DNA of 64,000 nt from SCGC-AG-212-J23 sp036406675 (GTDB lineage: Bacteria; Pseudomonadota; Gammaproteobacteria; Burkholderiales; SG8-39): the NCBI GenBank assembly GCA_036406675.1, contig DASXAO010000138.1, positions 1-64,000 on the forward strand, given 5' to 3'. Below are positions 63,707 to 64,000 of this stretch, one piece after another; the first letter of the stretch is position 1; each line of letters begins with the position of its first letter. The notes beneath the pieces are model-generated. The model ran no database searches and was not told where the DNA came from. It saw only the letters and a list, made by a program, of their open reading frames with translations. The translations under genes were made by a program, and so were the position numbers.

Positions 63707-64000
63707 GTGAGCGGCAGTAGGATCCTGAATGTTGTGCGGCCGGGACGGGATTCGAACTCGATGACGCCCTGGTGATACTGGACGAACGTCTGAGCGAGCG
63801 AGAGTCCCAAGCCGGTGCCGCCTTCCCTGCCCGAAACGAGCGGATTGAAGATCCGGTCCTGGATCTCTTCCGGAACGCCCGGGCCGTCGTCGATCACTTG
63901 CAATTCTAATGCCAGCCTGTAGCGCTGCCTCAGGATGGTTGTTTGTCTCGTTGCCCTTGTTCTGAAAAGAATGGAAGCGGAACCCGCCTGCGCGGCGTTG
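63703..64000 (-). CDS. ntrB: Nitrogen regulation sensor kinase NtrB (GlnL), C-terminal part
   Basis: The last 98 residues of a histidine kinase; the gene runs off the window. The ATPase domain shows the N box NAAQA at the edge, the G1 box VIDDGPGVPEEIQDRIFNPLVSGREGG and the G2 box TGLGLSLAQTFVQYHQG, close to NtrB/GlnL. NtrB phosphorylates NtrC and is governed by PII protein. The ntrB-ntrC pair is coupled by a four-base overlap. The short stretch before IDDGPG is coding in frame to the edge, so nothing suggests a break. Confidence 0.9.
   Translation of the reverse strand, partial: NAAQAGSASILFRTRATRQTTILRQRYRLALELQVIDDGPGVPEEIQDRIFNPLVSGREGGTGLGLSLAQTFVQYHQGVIEFESRPGRTTFRILLPLT

Overview
The window looks like chromosomal DNA of a high-GC betaproteobacterium, most like Burkholderiales and relatives. 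Supporting signs are the pyruvate dehydrogenase order aceE-aceF-lpdA with a lipoyl domain fused to LpdA, a tkt-gap-pgk-pyk block, paired NtrB/NtrC, an AAK-GNAT type ArgA, TctC/Bug-type binding proteins, several TRAP transporters and many ATGA start/stop overlaps. I see no rRNA, tRNA, phage, insertion sequence, integron or CRISPR array. Coding density is very high; no gene-free stretch exceeds 300 bases.

Region 1 (1-11.8 kb) is a sugar-acid (uronate/aldarate-like) uptake and catabolism locus. A leftward operon encodes a GntR/FadR regulator, a 2-hydroxyacid dehydrogenase, a uronate dehydrogenase-like enzyme and a lactone isomerase-like amidohydrolase cut by the window edge. Facing it is a rightward operon with a TRAP transporter, a complete ABC sugar importer with a Tat-exported binding protein, a second amidohydrolase with an apparent CTG start, and a beta-hydroxyacid dehydrogenase. 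A DUF2780-like lipoprotein follows.

Region 2 (12.3-28.3 kb) lies entirely on the minus strand. It starts with the central-carbon genes tkt, gap and pgk, continues through yjbQ, a 2OG-Fe(II) oxygenase and pyk, and runs without a visible terminator into a cupin, two orphan TctC receptors and a seven-gene catabolic operon (TIM-barrel isomerase, Gfo/Idh dehydrogenase, TauD-like dioxygenase, TRAP transporter, luciferase-like monooxygenase). The substrate of that operon is unknown.

Region 3 (28.3-35.7 kb) holds nudC, a fused SpeD-SpeE protein, an unrecognised membrane protein, two further membrane proteins (one an RDD-linker-ankyrin fusion) and a class III aminotransferase. Region 4 (35.8-41.3 kb) is a second sugar-acid locus: FAH-family hydrolase and SDR leftward, and SDR, IlvD/Edd dehydratase and UxaA/GarD dehydratase rightward. 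Its parts fit a route of dehydration, oxidation and hydrolytic cleavage of deoxyketo-acids.

Region 5 (41.3-48.7 kb) is mostly housekeeping: DUF4126, rsmE, an ankyrin-like lipoprotein, argA, yggX, phoU, a LysR regulator, a PNPOx-fold protein, a methyltransferase and rpiA. Region 6 (48.7-64 kb) holds the pyruvate dehydrogenase genes, folD, an M3 oligopeptidase, a DUF4124/glutaredoxin-like protein, exodeoxyribonuclease III, malate synthase A, a ketopantoate reductase-like protein, and ntrC with the end of ntrB.

Two structural themes cut across the genes. REP-like inverted repeats of several families abut genes so exactly that they supply stop or start codons; the clearest is a perfect 33-bp inverted repeat whose two ends are the stop codons of xth and aceB. 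In addition, several genes without a Shine-Dalgarno sequence have a -10-like hexamer only 6-12 bases before the start codon, suggesting leaderless or near-leaderless mRNAs.
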